Shown one piece after another: positions 8,673 through 16,707 of a stretch of DNA of 64,000 nt. The first letter of the stretch is position 1; each line of letters opens with the position of its first letter. The notes beneath the pieces were generated by a model. It was not told the DNA's origin, ran no database searches, and saw only the letters and a list, made by a program, of their open reading frames with translations. The translations under genes and the position numbers were made by a program. This stretch comes from Streptomyces venezuelae (GTDB taxonomy: Bacteria > Actinomycetota > Actinomycetes > Streptomycetales > Streptomycetaceae): positions 7,130,001 to 7,194,000 of the forward strand of contig NZ_CP029191.1 in assembly GCF_008642335.1 (NCBI RefSeq). The letters are read 5' to 3'.

Positions 8673-9881
8673 GTGTCCCGGTTCCTGATCCCCGGGCTGC
8701 GCTCGCTGCGGTCCGCTGCCTTCGGAGCGGATCCTTCGGGTGCCCGGCTGGCGCGCATCCGCAGGTCGCCGAATTTCTCGGTGGCCGAGGGGTCCTTCCA
8801 GAACCCCGTGGGGGCGCGGACCCGGCCGACCGGGTCGTCCCTGGAGTTCGCCAAGATCTACTTCCGCAAGGAGGAGCGCGTACGCCGCGGACCCGCCGGT
8901 ACGGTCCCCGTGCACGCGACGACCCTCGCCGACCTCGCCAAGCCGCCGATCAGCGGATTGCGGGTCACCTGGATGGGTCACTCCAGCGTCCTGGTCGAGA
9001 TCGACGGGCGGCGCGTCCTCTTCGACCCCGTGTGGGGTGAGCGGTGCTCGCCCTTCTCCTTCGCGGGGCCCAAGAGGCTGCACCCGGTGCCGGTGCCGCT
9101 GGAGGCGCTCGGTCCCGTCGACGCGGTGGTGATCTCGCACGACCACTACGACCACCTGGACATGCCCACCATCAAGGCTCTCACCGGCACGGACACGGTG
9201 TTCGCGGTGCCGCTCGGCGTCGGCGCCCACCTGGAGCGGTGGGGCGTACCGGCCGACCGCCTGCGCGAGCTGGACTGGCACGAGTCGGCGACGGTGTCGG
9301 GGCTGACCCTCACGGCCACCCCCGCCCGCCACTTCTGCGGCCGCGGTCTGCGCAACCAGCAGCACACGCTGTGGGCGTCGTGGGTGGTGGCGGGGTCCGA
9401 GCACCGCGTCTACCACAGCGGTGACACCGGCTACTTCGCCGGTTTCCGGGAGATCGGCGCCGCGTACGGGCCGTTCGACGCGACGATGATCCAGATCGGT
9501 GCGTACTCCGAGTACTGGCCCGACATCCACATGACGCCGGCCGAAGGGCTGCAGGCCCACCTCGACCTCCAGGGCGGCGAGCCGCGCGGCGTGCTCCTGC
9601 CGATCCACTGGGGGACGTTCAACCTCGCCCCGCACGCCTGGTCCGAGCCGGGCGAGGACACCATGGCGGCGGCACGCCGCGCGGGCGCCGCCATCGCGCT
9701 GCCCTGCCCCGGCGAACCCTTCGAGCCCGGTTCGGGATCCGTGCCCTCGGCGCCGTGGTGGCGGAGCGTCGCCCTCACCCCCAAGGGCGGCTGGCCCGAA
9801 CCGGCCGCGGCGGACGCCGCGGGGACCGCGCGGACGCGCCCCTCGGACAGCGGCGAGCCGGAGGCGGCGCCCGTCGGGTGA
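8673..9881 (+). CDS. metallo-beta-lactamase-fold hydrolase (RomA/NAPE-PLD-like)
   Basis: 402 residues from GTG with a strong AGGAGGT five bases upstream. A -10-like CATAAT lies at 8634-8639. Zn-binding motif HDHYDH (VVISHDHYDHLDMP), later TPARHF, HSGDTGYF and the distal LLPIHWGTF supply the remaining metal ligands. The order matches the Lactamase_B_2 group with NAPE-PLD and RomA, often lipid-related phosphodiesterases or lactonases. The N-terminal ~100 residues (basic, SVAEGSFQNPVG) and the Pro/Ala-rich tail are typical of the actinobacterial members. The real substrate is unknown. A hairpin at 9891-9910 ends the unit. Confidence 0.88.
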   Translation: MSRFLIPGLRSLRSAAFGADPSGARLARIRRSPNFSVAEGSFQNPVGARTRPTGSSLEFAKIYFRKEERVRRGPAGTVPVHATTLADLAKPPISGLRVTWMGHSSVLVEIDGRRVLFDPVWGERCSPFSFAGPKRLHPVPVPLEALGPVDAVVISHDHYDHLDMPTIKALTGTDTVFAVPLGVGAHLERWGVPADRLRELDWHESATVSGLTLTATPARHFCGRGLRNQQHTLWASWVVAGSEHRVYHSGDTGYFAGFREIGAAYGPFDATMIQIGAYSEYWPDIHMTPAEGLQAHLDLQGGEPRGVLLPIHWGTFNLAPHAWSEPGEDTMAAARRAGAAIALPCPGEPFEPGSGSVPSAPWWRSVALTPKGGWPEPAAADAAGTARTRPSDSGEPEAAPVG

Positions 9882-9890
9882 CGCGAGGCC

Positions 9891-9910
9891 GGGGGCACGC
9901 CTGTGCCCCC
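9891..9910. terminator. bidirectional hairpin terminator
   Basis: GGGGGCAC-GCCT-GTGCCCCC is a perfect eight-base stem with a four-base loop, in the 35-base gap between two converging genes. It would serve both strands. Confidence 0.65.
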
Positions 9911-9916
9911 TTCACC

Positions 9917-10435
9917 TCACGCGGCGCGTGCGCGGTGTCTGCGGACCGCGTCGCGGTTGGCGCAGCGCTGCGTGCAGTAGCGCTGCCGCCCCGTGCGCGA
10001 GGTGTCGGCGAAGACCGCCGTGCACTCGGTCACCGCGCACCGCCGCAGCCGGTGCATGCCCCGGCCCGCCAGATGCAGCGCGGTGCCCACCGAGATCAGT
10101 GAGAACAACAGGTCGCCGAGGGACCGGTCCGCCTCGCGGTAGTGCAGGTGCCAGCCGCTGCCCGCGTGGTCGGTCAGCCGCGGATACGCGGCCGCCGCGG
10201 CCAGCATCGCGTTGACCAGCTCGGCCCGCTCCTGCTCCGCCACCGCGTCGACGACCTTCTCCCAGGCGTCCAGGGCCTCCAGCGCGCGCACCAGGTCGGC
10301 GTGCGCGACCGGGCGCTCCAGGACCAGTCCCGCGGCGCGGCAGCGCTCCGCGAGCTCCTCCGCGTCCGCCGGCCGGCGGTTGGCCAGCTCGGCGGCCAGC
10401 TTCACGGCGTCCTCGCCGTAAGGGTTGAGGTGCAT
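9917..10435 (-). CDS. CGNR zinc-finger (ABATE domain) probable transcription factor
   Basis: 172 residues. The C-terminal CGNR zinc finger reads RRCAVTECTAVFADTSRTGRQRYC...CANRDAVRRHR, with Cys pairs spaced as in the family; here the name motif CGNR is CANR. The N-terminal ABATE domain (LAAELANRRPADAEELAERCRAAGL) is a helical part thought to bind a ligand. These proteins are predicted stress-linked transcription factors of actinobacteria. The start ATG is at 10435. No partner gene is seen on the same strand; the next gene is divergent after 261 bp. Confidence 0.88.
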   Translation of the reverse strand: MHLNPYGEDAVKLAAELANRRPADAEELAERCRAAGLVLERPVAHADLVRALEALDAWEKVVDAVAEQERAELVNAMLAAAAAYPRLTDHAGSGWHLHYREADRSLGDLLFSLISVGTALHLAGRGMHRLRRCAVTECTAVFADTSRTGRQRYCTQRCANRDAVRRHRARAA

Positions 10436-10696
10436 GGGCCCATTACAGCAGAGGATACGAATCGGACCCGCGTACGAGGCGTCATACCAGAGCGGGACGC
10501 TGCCCCGCTGACTTTGTCAACTGCCCACCGCACCTGACACGTTGCCGACTACCGTGAGTGGCCGTCGGGCGACGCAGGGATGACGACGCAGGGCTGACGT
10601 CGCGACCTGCCGACCGGCACGGCGATGCCGCAACCACGCCGCAAAGAGAGGTCCGGCCGACCGCCGGACCCTCGTCGCAACGTACCGAGGACGCAG

Positions 10697-12535
10697 ATGT
10701 CTCACCTACGCGCACCGGCCGCCCGCGCAGACCGCCGTGAGGGCGGCCGGCACGGCAGACCCGGCAGCCGGACCGCCGCCGCACTCCCCGAGACCCATAT
10801 ACGGCCGCAGCTCCTGCGCATCGCCGTGCTGCCGGCCGTCGCCGTGGGCCTCAGCGCCTGCGCGGCCGTGCTGTTCACCCTGCGCTCGACCGGCGCCCGC
10901 CCCGACCCCGTCCTGCTCGCCGTCCTCACCGCCGCCGCCCTGGTGGGCCTTGCCGGCATCGTGACGGCGGCCATCGCCGCCGAACGCGCCGCCAAGACCG
11001 TGCGCGACCGCGTCATCGTGCTGCGCCGCGCCACCGCCCGCGGCCAGACCGAACTGCGCGGCGTCGTCGAACAGTTGCGCCGCGGCGACCAGCCGCCGAC
11101 ACCGGAGGCCACGGCCCGGGTCAGGTCCGGCGGCGACGAGTTCGACCAGCTCGCCGACGAACTGAACCGCGCCCAGGAAGCCGCCGTCGGCGCCGTCGTG
11201 CAGGCCTCGCAGCTCTCCGGCCACGCGGGCAGCGAACAGAAGGTCGAGGTCTTCGTGAACCTCGCCCGGCGGCTCCAGTCGCTCGTGCACCGCGAGATCT
11301 CCCTGCTCGACGAGTTGGAGAACGAGGTCGAGGACCCCGAACTGCTCAAGGGCCTCTTCCACGTCGACCACCTCGCGACCCGCATCCGCAGGCACGCCGA
11401 GAACCTCGCCGTGCTCGGCGGCGCCGTCTCGCGCCGCCAGTGGAGCAACCCGGTCTCCATGCACGAGGTGATGCGCTCCGCCATCGCGGAGGTCGAGCAG
11501 TACTCACGCGTCAAACTGGTGCCGCCCATCGACGGCACCCTGCGCGGACACGCCGTCGCCGACGTCATCCACCTGCTCGCCGAACTCGTCGAGAACGCCA
11601 CCGTGTTCAGTGCGCCGCACACCCAGGTCCTGCTGCGCGCCAACCTCGTCACCGCGGGCATCGCCGTGGAGGTCGAGGACCGCGGCCTCGGCATGCCCGT
11701 CACCGAGCAGAACAAGATGAACCGCCTGCTGACCGACCCGGACCAGGTCGACGTCGCCGGTCTGCTGCAGGACGGCCGCATCGGACTCTTCGTGGTCTCC
11801 GCGCTCGCCCGCAGGCACGGCGTCGCGGTGCGGCTGCAGACCAACATCTACGGCGGCGTCCAGGCCGTACTGATCCTGCCGCAGGAACTCCTCGGCGAGG
11901 AGCAGGACGCCGACCCGGTCACGCGCCGCCGCCCGGCGGCGGAGGCGGCGTCGCGGGGCGCCGCGGGAAGCGTGGAGGAGGGCGCGCGGGACGCGGCACG
12001 CGCGGTGGCGCACGCCGATCCCCCGACCTGGCCGGAACCCACACCTCTTCAGCCCCACCCGCACCCACAGCCCACGTCCCAAGCCGCCCCCCAGCCCCAC
12101 CCGGCAGGCCCGGCCGCCTCCGCACCGCCCCAGCCGCGCCGCGCGAACGGCGCGGCCCCCGCACCCCTCCCCGTGCGCGGCGCCCGCCAGGACCGGCCGA
12201 CACCCGCCGACGCCACCCCCGGCATCCGGCCCGAGGACCGGCAGGCCGCCGCCGAGCACACCGCGACGCCCCCGACGCCCCGCAACGGCGCCGTGCGCGG
12301 CCGGGTCGGCAGACCACAGCTCCCCAAGCGGCGCGCCCAGGAACACATCGCTCCGCAGCTGCGCGACTCACCGTCGCCGCGGACCGACAACGACCAGGTC
12401 GTCGGCCACGACCCGGGCCTGATGGCCGCGTTCCAGCGCGGCATAGGCCTCGCCCAGGCGCAGGACGCGCGCGAACCCACCCCGCGGGACCACCGGGCCG
12501 GCGCCCCGCACGACGGGCAAGGACACGGCGGCTGA
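10697..12535 (+). CDS. cvnA: conservon sensor histidine kinase-like protein CvnA
   Basis: 612 residues. I place the start at ATG 10697 (GAGGA five bases upstream) rather than the in-frame ATG at 10625, which lacks a ribosome site. Two membrane helices (residues ~32-54 and ~63-85) have little outside the membrane. Next come a HAMP-like/coiled linker, a kinase dimerisation segment with DHLATRIRRHAENLAVLGG, and an HATPase domain (LAELVENATVFSAPHTQV with the N-box, EDRGLGMPV as G-box). The C-terminal ~200 residues are Pro/Ala/His-rich and disordered. In conservons CvnA forms a membrane complex with CvnB-D, resembling eukaryotic GPCR-like signalling. It is the first gene of the operon. Confidence 0.93.
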   Translation: MSHLRAPAARADRREGGRHGRPGSRTAAALPETHIRPQLLRIAVLPAVAVGLSACAAVLFTLRSTGARPDPVLLAVLTAAALVGLAGIVTAAIAAERAAKTVRDRVIVLRRATARGQTELRGVVEQLRRGDQPPTPEATARVRSGGDEFDQLADELNRAQEAAVGAVVQASQLSGHAGSEQKVEVFVNLARRLQSLVHREISLLDELENEVEDPELLKGLFHVDHLATRIRRHAENLAVLGGAVSRRQWSNPVSMHEVMRSAIAEVEQYSRVKLVPPIDGTLRGHAVADVIHLLAELVENATVFSAPHTQVLLRANLVTAGIAVEVEDRGLGMPVTEQNKMNRLLTDPDQVDVAGLLQDGRIGLFVVSALARRHGVAVRLQTNIYGGVQAVLILPQELLGEEQDADPVTRRRPAAEAASRGAAGSVEEGARDAARAVAHADPPTWPEPTPLQPHPHPQPTSQAAPQPHPAGPAASAPPQPRRANGAAPAPLPVRGARQDRPTPADATPGIRPEDRQAAAEHTATPPTPRNGAVRGRVGRPQLPKRRAQEHIAPQLRDSPSPRTDNDQVVGHDPGLMAAFQRGIGLAQAQDAREPTPRDHRAGAPHDGQGHGG

Positions 12536-12618
12536 CCAGTACCCCGGGCCCGACCCCCACCCCCCACCGCTGCTTGCGCAGATCTACGTACGTCCGTACC
12601 CCAAGGAGTCGATCCACC

Positions 12619-13053
12619 ATGGCGAGCGATGCGCCGACCGGCCATGTATCCGATCTCGACTGGCTGATGAGCGGCCTCGTGCAGCGCGTGCCGCACACGC
12701 ACAGCGCCGTCCTGCTCTCCTCCGACGGACTCGTGAAGTCGGTGCACGGCCTCGACCCGGACAGCGCCGACCACATGGCGGCCCTCGCCTCCGGGCTGTA
12801 CTCGCTGGGGCGCAGCGCGGGCATCCGCTTCGGCGACGGCGGTGACGTCCGCCAGGTCGTCGTGGAGCTCGACTCGACCCTTCTGTTCGTCTCCACCGCG
12901 GGCTCGGGCACCTGTCTGGCCGTCCTCGCCGGACGCGACGCGGACGCGGCCGTCCTCGGCTACGAAATGGCGATGCTGGTCAAGAGCGTGCGGCCGTACC
13001 TGATCACCGCCCCCCGGCAAACCGCGGGCGAACCCGCGCCGATGAGGCGATGA
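12619..13053 (+). CDS. cvnB: conservon roadblock/LC7 protein CvnB
   Basis: 144 residues, roadblock/LC7 fold: DLDWLMSGLVQRVPHTHSAVLLSSDGL at the N-terminus, then GLYSLGRSAGIRFGDGGDVRQVVVELDSTLLFVSTAGSGTCLAVLAGRDADAAVLGYEMA (cited as landmarks). Roadblock proteins in these operons act as GTPase partners or GAP-like proteins for CvnD. The ATG at 12619 has GGAG about eleven bases upstream. The stop overlaps the CvnC start (ATGA), so translation is coupled. Confidence 0.93.
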   Translation: MASDAPTGHVSDLDWLMSGLVQRVPHTHSAVLLSSDGLVKSVHGLDPDSADHMAALASGLYSLGRSAGIRFGDGGDVRQVVVELDSTLLFVSTAGSGTCLAVLAGRDADAAVLGYEMAMLVKSVRPYLITAPRQTAGEPAPMRR

Positions 13054-13427
13054 GGATGGCGGCCCCGCACGACGGGCCCTGGCTCGACGACGCCGCGGGG
13101 CGGCTGGTCCGCCCCTACACCGTCAGCAACGGACGGACGAGACCGAGCAGCCAACTCGACCTGCTCTCCCTGGTGATGGCGACCGGCTCCACACCGCTCG
13201 GCTACCTCGGGCCGGAGCATTCGACGGCCCTCGGACTGTGCGAGGAGCCGACCTCCGTCGCCGAGATCGCGGCCCAGCTGAAGCTGCCCGCGGCCGTGAC
13301 CAAAGTGATCCTCTCGGATCTCCTCGACTGCGGGGCCCTCACCCAGAAGGCCCCGGACTTCTACCACAACCCCACTGACCGGTCCCTGTTGGAGGCAGTG
13401 CTCGATGGATTACGACGACAGCTCTGA
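13050..13427 (+). CDS. cvnC: conservon DUF742 protein CvnC
   Basis: 125 residues, DUF742: WLDDAAGRLVRPYTVSNGRTRPS and LDLLSLVMATG near the N-terminus, then a winged-helix-like second half (LCEEPTSVAEIAAQLKLPAAVTKVILSDLLDCGALTQ). The helix-turn-helix look has suggested DNA or protein binding for the family. It starts in an ATGA overlap with cvnB; a second ATG at 13056 is possible. Its end overlaps cvnD by 23 bases, so the four genes form one coupled operon. Confidence 0.92.
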   Translation: MRMAAPHDGPWLDDAAGRLVRPYTVSNGRTRPSSQLDLLSLVMATGSTPLGYLGPEHSTALGLCEEPTSVAEIAAQLKLPAAVTKVILSDLLDCGALTQKAPDFYHNPTDRSLLEAVLDGLRRQL

Positions 13428-13998
13428 CCCCTTCCCCACCGCACTGAAGATCCTGGTCGCGGGTGGTTTCGGGGTCGGCAAGACGACCTTCGTCGGCGCG
13501 GTCAGCGAGATCGCGCCGCTCAGCACCGAGGAACTGCTCACCACGGTCAGCGAAGGCACCGACGACCTGTCGGGCGTGGAGAACAAGACCACGACGACGG
13601 TCGCCATGGACTTCGGGAGGATCACCCTCGACCCCGAACACGTGCTGTACCTCTTCGGCACACCAGGACAGGAGCGCTTCTGGTTCATGTGGGACGAGCT
13701 CTCCGAAGGCGCGCTCGGCGCGGTGGTGCTCGCCGACACGCGCCGCCTGGAGGACTGCTTCGCCGCCGTGGACTTCTTCGAGCAGCGCGGCATGGGCTTC
13801 ATCGTGGCGATCAACGAATTCGACGGCGCCTACCGCTACGAACCCGACGAAGTGCGCTCCGCGATCGACCTCGACCCGCAGGTCCCCGTCGTGCGCTGCG
13901 ACGCACGGATCTCCAGCTCCGGCATCCAGACCCTCCTCATCCTCGTCAAGCACCTCCTCAACCACGCCCCGGCGGCCAGCTACGGAGCCCACACGTGA
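13405..13998 (+). CDS. cvnD: conservon small GTPase CvnD
   Basis: 197 residues. Walker A GGFGVGKTTFVG lies at residues ~20-31, the G3-like motif LYLFGTPGQERFWFMWDEL is clear, and the usual NKxD specificity motif is replaced by AINEFD. This is the MglA/Ras-like GTP-binding group of conservons, which cycles between GTP and GDP forms and reports from the CvnA/B complex. It overlaps cvnC by 23 bases and its stop overlaps the next gene. It is the best-conserved member of the set. Confidence 0.93.
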   Translation: MDYDDSSDPFPTALKILVAGGFGVGKTTFVGAVSEIAPLSTEELLTTVSEGTDDLSGVENKTTTTVAMDFGRITLDPEHVLYLFGTPGQERFWFMWDELSEGALGAVVLADTRRLEDCFAAVDFFEQRGMGFIVAINEFDGAYRYEPDEVRSAIDLDPQVPVVRCDARISSSGIQTLLILVKHLLNHAPAASYGAHT

Positions 13999-14531
13999 TG
14001 CATGACCCGACCGGGCGCCTCCTGCTCACCCCGGTGGACAACGAGGCGCCCGCACGGGTGCGGAGGCTGCGCGGGCTCGGGATCGGGCAGTACCCCGAAC
14101 CGGCCTTCGACGCCTTCGCGGACCGGCTCGCCGACATGACGGGCGCGCCGTACGCCATGGTCAACTTCCTCGACGAGACCGGACAGTTCTTCGCGGGCCT
14201 GCACGCACCCGGGCACCCGGAGCGCGCGGCCGGCCGCTATATGACCCGTGACCACGGGTACTGCCCGCACGTGGTCGTGCGCCGCAAAGCCCTCGTCCTG
14301 GAGGACGTCCGTGACTATCCGCGGTTCGCGGGCAACCCCGTGGTCGACGAGACCGGCATCCGCTCCTACCTGGGCGCACCCCTGATCGACCGCACGGCGA
14401 CGGTCCTCGGCACGGTCTGCGTCGTCGACGTCGAGCCGCGCCGCTGGGGCACGGCGGGACTCGACACGATCAAACGCATGGCGGGGGAACTGGTGGAGCA
14501 GATCCATCGGAGGGAGGCGGGCGGGATCTGA
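13998..14531 (+). CDS. GAF-domain protein attached to the conservon
   Basis: 177 residues from ATG 13998, overlapping the last base of the cvnD stop; a GTG three bases earlier is an alternative. A single GAF domain fills most of the protein: LADMTGAPYAMVNFLDETGQFF, then DHGYCPHVVVRRKALVLEDV, SYLGAPLIDRTATVLGTVCVVDVEPRRW. There is no kinase, HTH or signal part, so it is a soluble sensor module, probably for a small ligand or redox state. Some conservons carry a fifth gene (a P450 or other); here the extra gene is GAF. A role as input to the GTPase system is inferred from the overlap. Confidence 0.87.
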   Translation: MHDPTGRLLLTPVDNEAPARVRRLRGLGIGQYPEPAFDAFADRLADMTGAPYAMVNFLDETGQFFAGLHAPGHPERAAGRYMTRDHGYCPHVVVRRKALVLEDVRDYPRFAGNPVVDETGIRSYLGAPLIDRTATVLGTVCVVDVEPRRWGTAGLDTIKRMAGELVEQIHRREAGGI

Positions 14532-14536
14532 CCGGG

Positions 14537-16420
14537 TCACAGGGCGAGTGCCGTGCCGTCGGGGAAGCTGACGTTCACGGTGTCGCCGTCCACGTCACAG
14601 GCGATGGACTCCCGCAGCGCACGAGGACTGACCGTGTCCCGTGAGAGAGCGACCAGGGTGACGTGGATGCCGACGCCGCCCGGTGGGATTGCGGACGTCA
14701 GGAACGGGGTCGCGGAGTGCGGACCGTACGCGTTGGCGGCCACCTCGCGGGCGATGCCCGCCTCACCGTCCCAGCCGTGCAGGCCGACGACCGCACTGGT
14801 CAGACCCGTCGTCGTACGGGCGAGGGCCCACCCGGGGCCGCACTCGGTGCGGGGCCGCGTGTCATCGGCCACCGCGTGACCTCCTTCGCGGACGGTCGCC
14901 CCCGCCGGGGCCCGCACGCGGTGCACCCGGATCTCCCACGGGCCGTGCAGCGCGCTCGTCGTCTCGATGGGACACGTCTCGTCGGTGCCCGGGTACCGGG
15001 CGTCGTGGCGGGAGGCGGCCACGCGGCCCTCGCAGCGCAGCGGGTGAATGCGGAGGCGGCGCGACGGCGTGCCGTCGGGGGCGAGAAGGGCCATGTGACC
15101 GTCTACGGCACGGTCCCACGCGCGGGGGGCGGTCTCCGGGGCGGTCGCGGTGGAGTAGGCGAACTTGGCGTAGTGCGGGTCGTCCTGGGCGGGGCCTTCG
15201 AGGGGGTTGTGGTCGCTGCCGTGGTTGATCAGACGGACGATGCCGTCGTGCCGGGTGCCGTGCAGCAGCCAGCCGGGCCGGGGGAGCGCGGTGTACTGGT
15301 CGGACTCCTCGACGGGCAGCGGCACTTCGCGCTCCGTCCACACGGGGTGATCGGCGGGAAGCAGCAGCCCCAGGAAGCCTTTGCTGGCCCAGTAGGGCGA
15401 GGCGGGCCCGGAGTAGGCCTGGGTGGCGGGCAGGAACGTCCCGTACCAGCCGAGCGGCAGCAGCCCCCGCTCGTCGGGCACGCCCCGCTCGACGAAGTGC
15501 CGTGCGGTGCCGGAGGCGAGACGCCGCGTCAGGCCCGGCGCGAGCGGGGTGCAATCGGCCAGCGCACCCATCCACACGGGTGCGGCGGCCGCGAAGCGGT
15601 ACGTCAGGGAGCGCCCTTGGTGGACGGGCGCGCCATCGCCGCCGAAGAAGTGCGGGTAGGTGGACAGGAATTGACCGAGGCGCTCCCGGTAGACGGTGGC
15701 TCGGCCGCCGTCGTCCCCGCCGGTCATCCGGGCCCACCACAACGGGTAGAGGTGCATGGCCCAGCCGTTGTAGTAGTCGAAGTTGCGCCCGTCGCCGTCG
15801 GTGTACCAGCCGTCGCCGCGGTACCAGTCCTCGATGCGGTCCAGGCCGCCGTCGATGTCCGCCCGGCTGTACGGGGCGCCCACCGACGCGAGGAACTGCT
15901 CGGACACCACCTGGAACAGCCGCCAGTTGTTGTCCCAGGTCTTCCCGCCGACGAACCCGGAGAACCAGTCGACGACCCGCTCCTGGACCCGGGTGTCGAG
16001 CTTGTCCCAGATCCAGGGGCGTGTCTCGTACAGCCCGATCGCGATGGAGGCGGCCTCCACCATCTGCTGGGAGCAGTCGGTGAGTTCCGGCCAGGCCTCA
16101 CCGCTGTCACGGTCCGTGCCCGTCGTCAGACCCCGCGCGTAGCGTTCCACGAGACGGGGGTCCACCTCGCCGCCCGCTCCCGCGATCCGAAAGGCGGCGA
16201 GGAGGAACGACCGCGCAAACCCTTCGAGCCCGTCCGACACGACCCCCGACCAACTGTTCCGCCCCGGCAACCGATACTGCGCGAACCCGGGCGTGGCGTA
16301 CGGGACAAGCGCATCCAACTGCCGGTCGGCCAGGGCTTCCCAGTGGGCCCGGGTCCACCCGGTGAGCGGGGAGAGGACGCGATCGGTGGGCGGGAGGGTG
16401 AGGTGCGGGGCGGGCGGCAT
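14537..16420 (-). CDS. DUF2264 protein, (alpha/alpha) toroid, likely saccharide-related
   Basis: 627 residues. DUF2264 landmarks: FARSFLLAAFRIAG, WPELTDCSQQMVEAASIAIGLYETRPWIWD, NNWRLFQVVSEQFL, DGWYTDGDGRNFDYYNGWAMHLYPLWW. The helical first half resembles six-hairpin glycosidases and unsaturated glucuronyl/rhamnogalacturonyl hydrolases; the second half is beta-rich. There is no signal peptide, so it is cytosolic. It is divergent from a Gfo/Idh/MocA dehydrogenase gene, and both promoters carry a GTAAGCG-type LacI-like site, so they likely serve the same sugar or uronate pathway (inference). No enzymatic activity is established for the family to my knowledge. Confidence 0.87.
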   Translation of the reverse strand: MPPAPHLTLPPTDRVLSPLTGWTRAHWEALADRQLDALVPYATPGFAQYRLPGRNSWSGVVSDGLEGFARSFLLAAFRIAGAGGEVDPRLVERYARGLTTGTDRDSGEAWPELTDCSQQMVEAASIAIGLYETRPWIWDKLDTRVQERVVDWFSGFVGGKTWDNNWRLFQVVSEQFLASVGAPYSRADIDGGLDRIEDWYRGDGWYTDGDGRNFDYYNGWAMHLYPLWWARMTGGDDGGRATVYRERLGQFLSTYPHFFGGDGAPVHQGRSLTYRFAAAAPVWMGALADCTPLAPGLTRRLASGTARHFVERGVPDERGLLPLGWYGTFLPATQAYSGPASPYWASKGFLGLLLPADHPVWTEREVPLPVEESDQYTALPRPGWLLHGTRHDGIVRLINHGSDHNPLEGPAQDDPHYAKFAYSTATAPETAPRAWDRAVDGHMALLAPDGTPSRRLRIHPLRCEGRVAASRHDARYPGTDETCPIETTSALHGPWEIRVHRVRAPAGATVREGGHAVADDTRPRTECGPGWALARTTTGLTSAVVGLHGWDGEAGIAREVAANAYGPHSATPFLTSAIPPGGVGIHVTLVALSRDTVSPRALRESIACDVDGDTVNVSFPDGTALAL

Positions 16421-16570
16421 GGTGGGTCGTGGCTCCTAGGGGAGGGGGATGTGAGAGGGGCCGGGGGGTGTTTTCGACAAGCGTGCGGGGCTGGGATGGT
16501 TTTTTAGGGGCGCGGGGAACTGCGCGACCAGCCACGACGCACCCGCAGACACAGAACCCCGCGACAGCAT

Positions 16571-16582
16571 GTAAGCGGTTGC
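16571..16582. promoter_or_regulatory. LacI-like operator GTAAGCGGTTGC
   Basis: Imperfect copy (one change in the right arm) of the dyad GTAA-N4-TTAC at 16682. The flanking TGTAAGCGGTTGCT fits the cre/LacI-family consensus with a central CG. It lies about 150 bases upstream of the DUF2264 start, read on the minus strand. No LacI-family gene is in the window. Confidence 0.5.
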
Positions 16583-16669
16583 TATACCGCGCAAGAGGAC
16601 CTGCAGAATTTCCACGCTCTTTCTGCCCGCCCACGCGGCGACACCCGCCGACCCGGCACGGACAAGGTA

Positions 16670-16699
16670 TTGACCACAGCAGTAAGCGATTACTACGTT
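16670..16699 (+). promoter_or_regulatory. promoter with operator in the spacer, Gfo/Idh/MocA gene
   Basis: TTGACC (16670-16675) and TACGTT (16694-16699) are separated by 18 bases. Inside the spacer is the perfect dyad GTAAGCGATTAC (16682-16693). A bound LacI-type repressor would block RNA polymerase directly. Transcription should start near 16706-16708, the ATG itself, so the mRNA may be leaderless. Confidence 0.6.
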
Positions 16700-16707
16700 C
16701 CCTTCCC

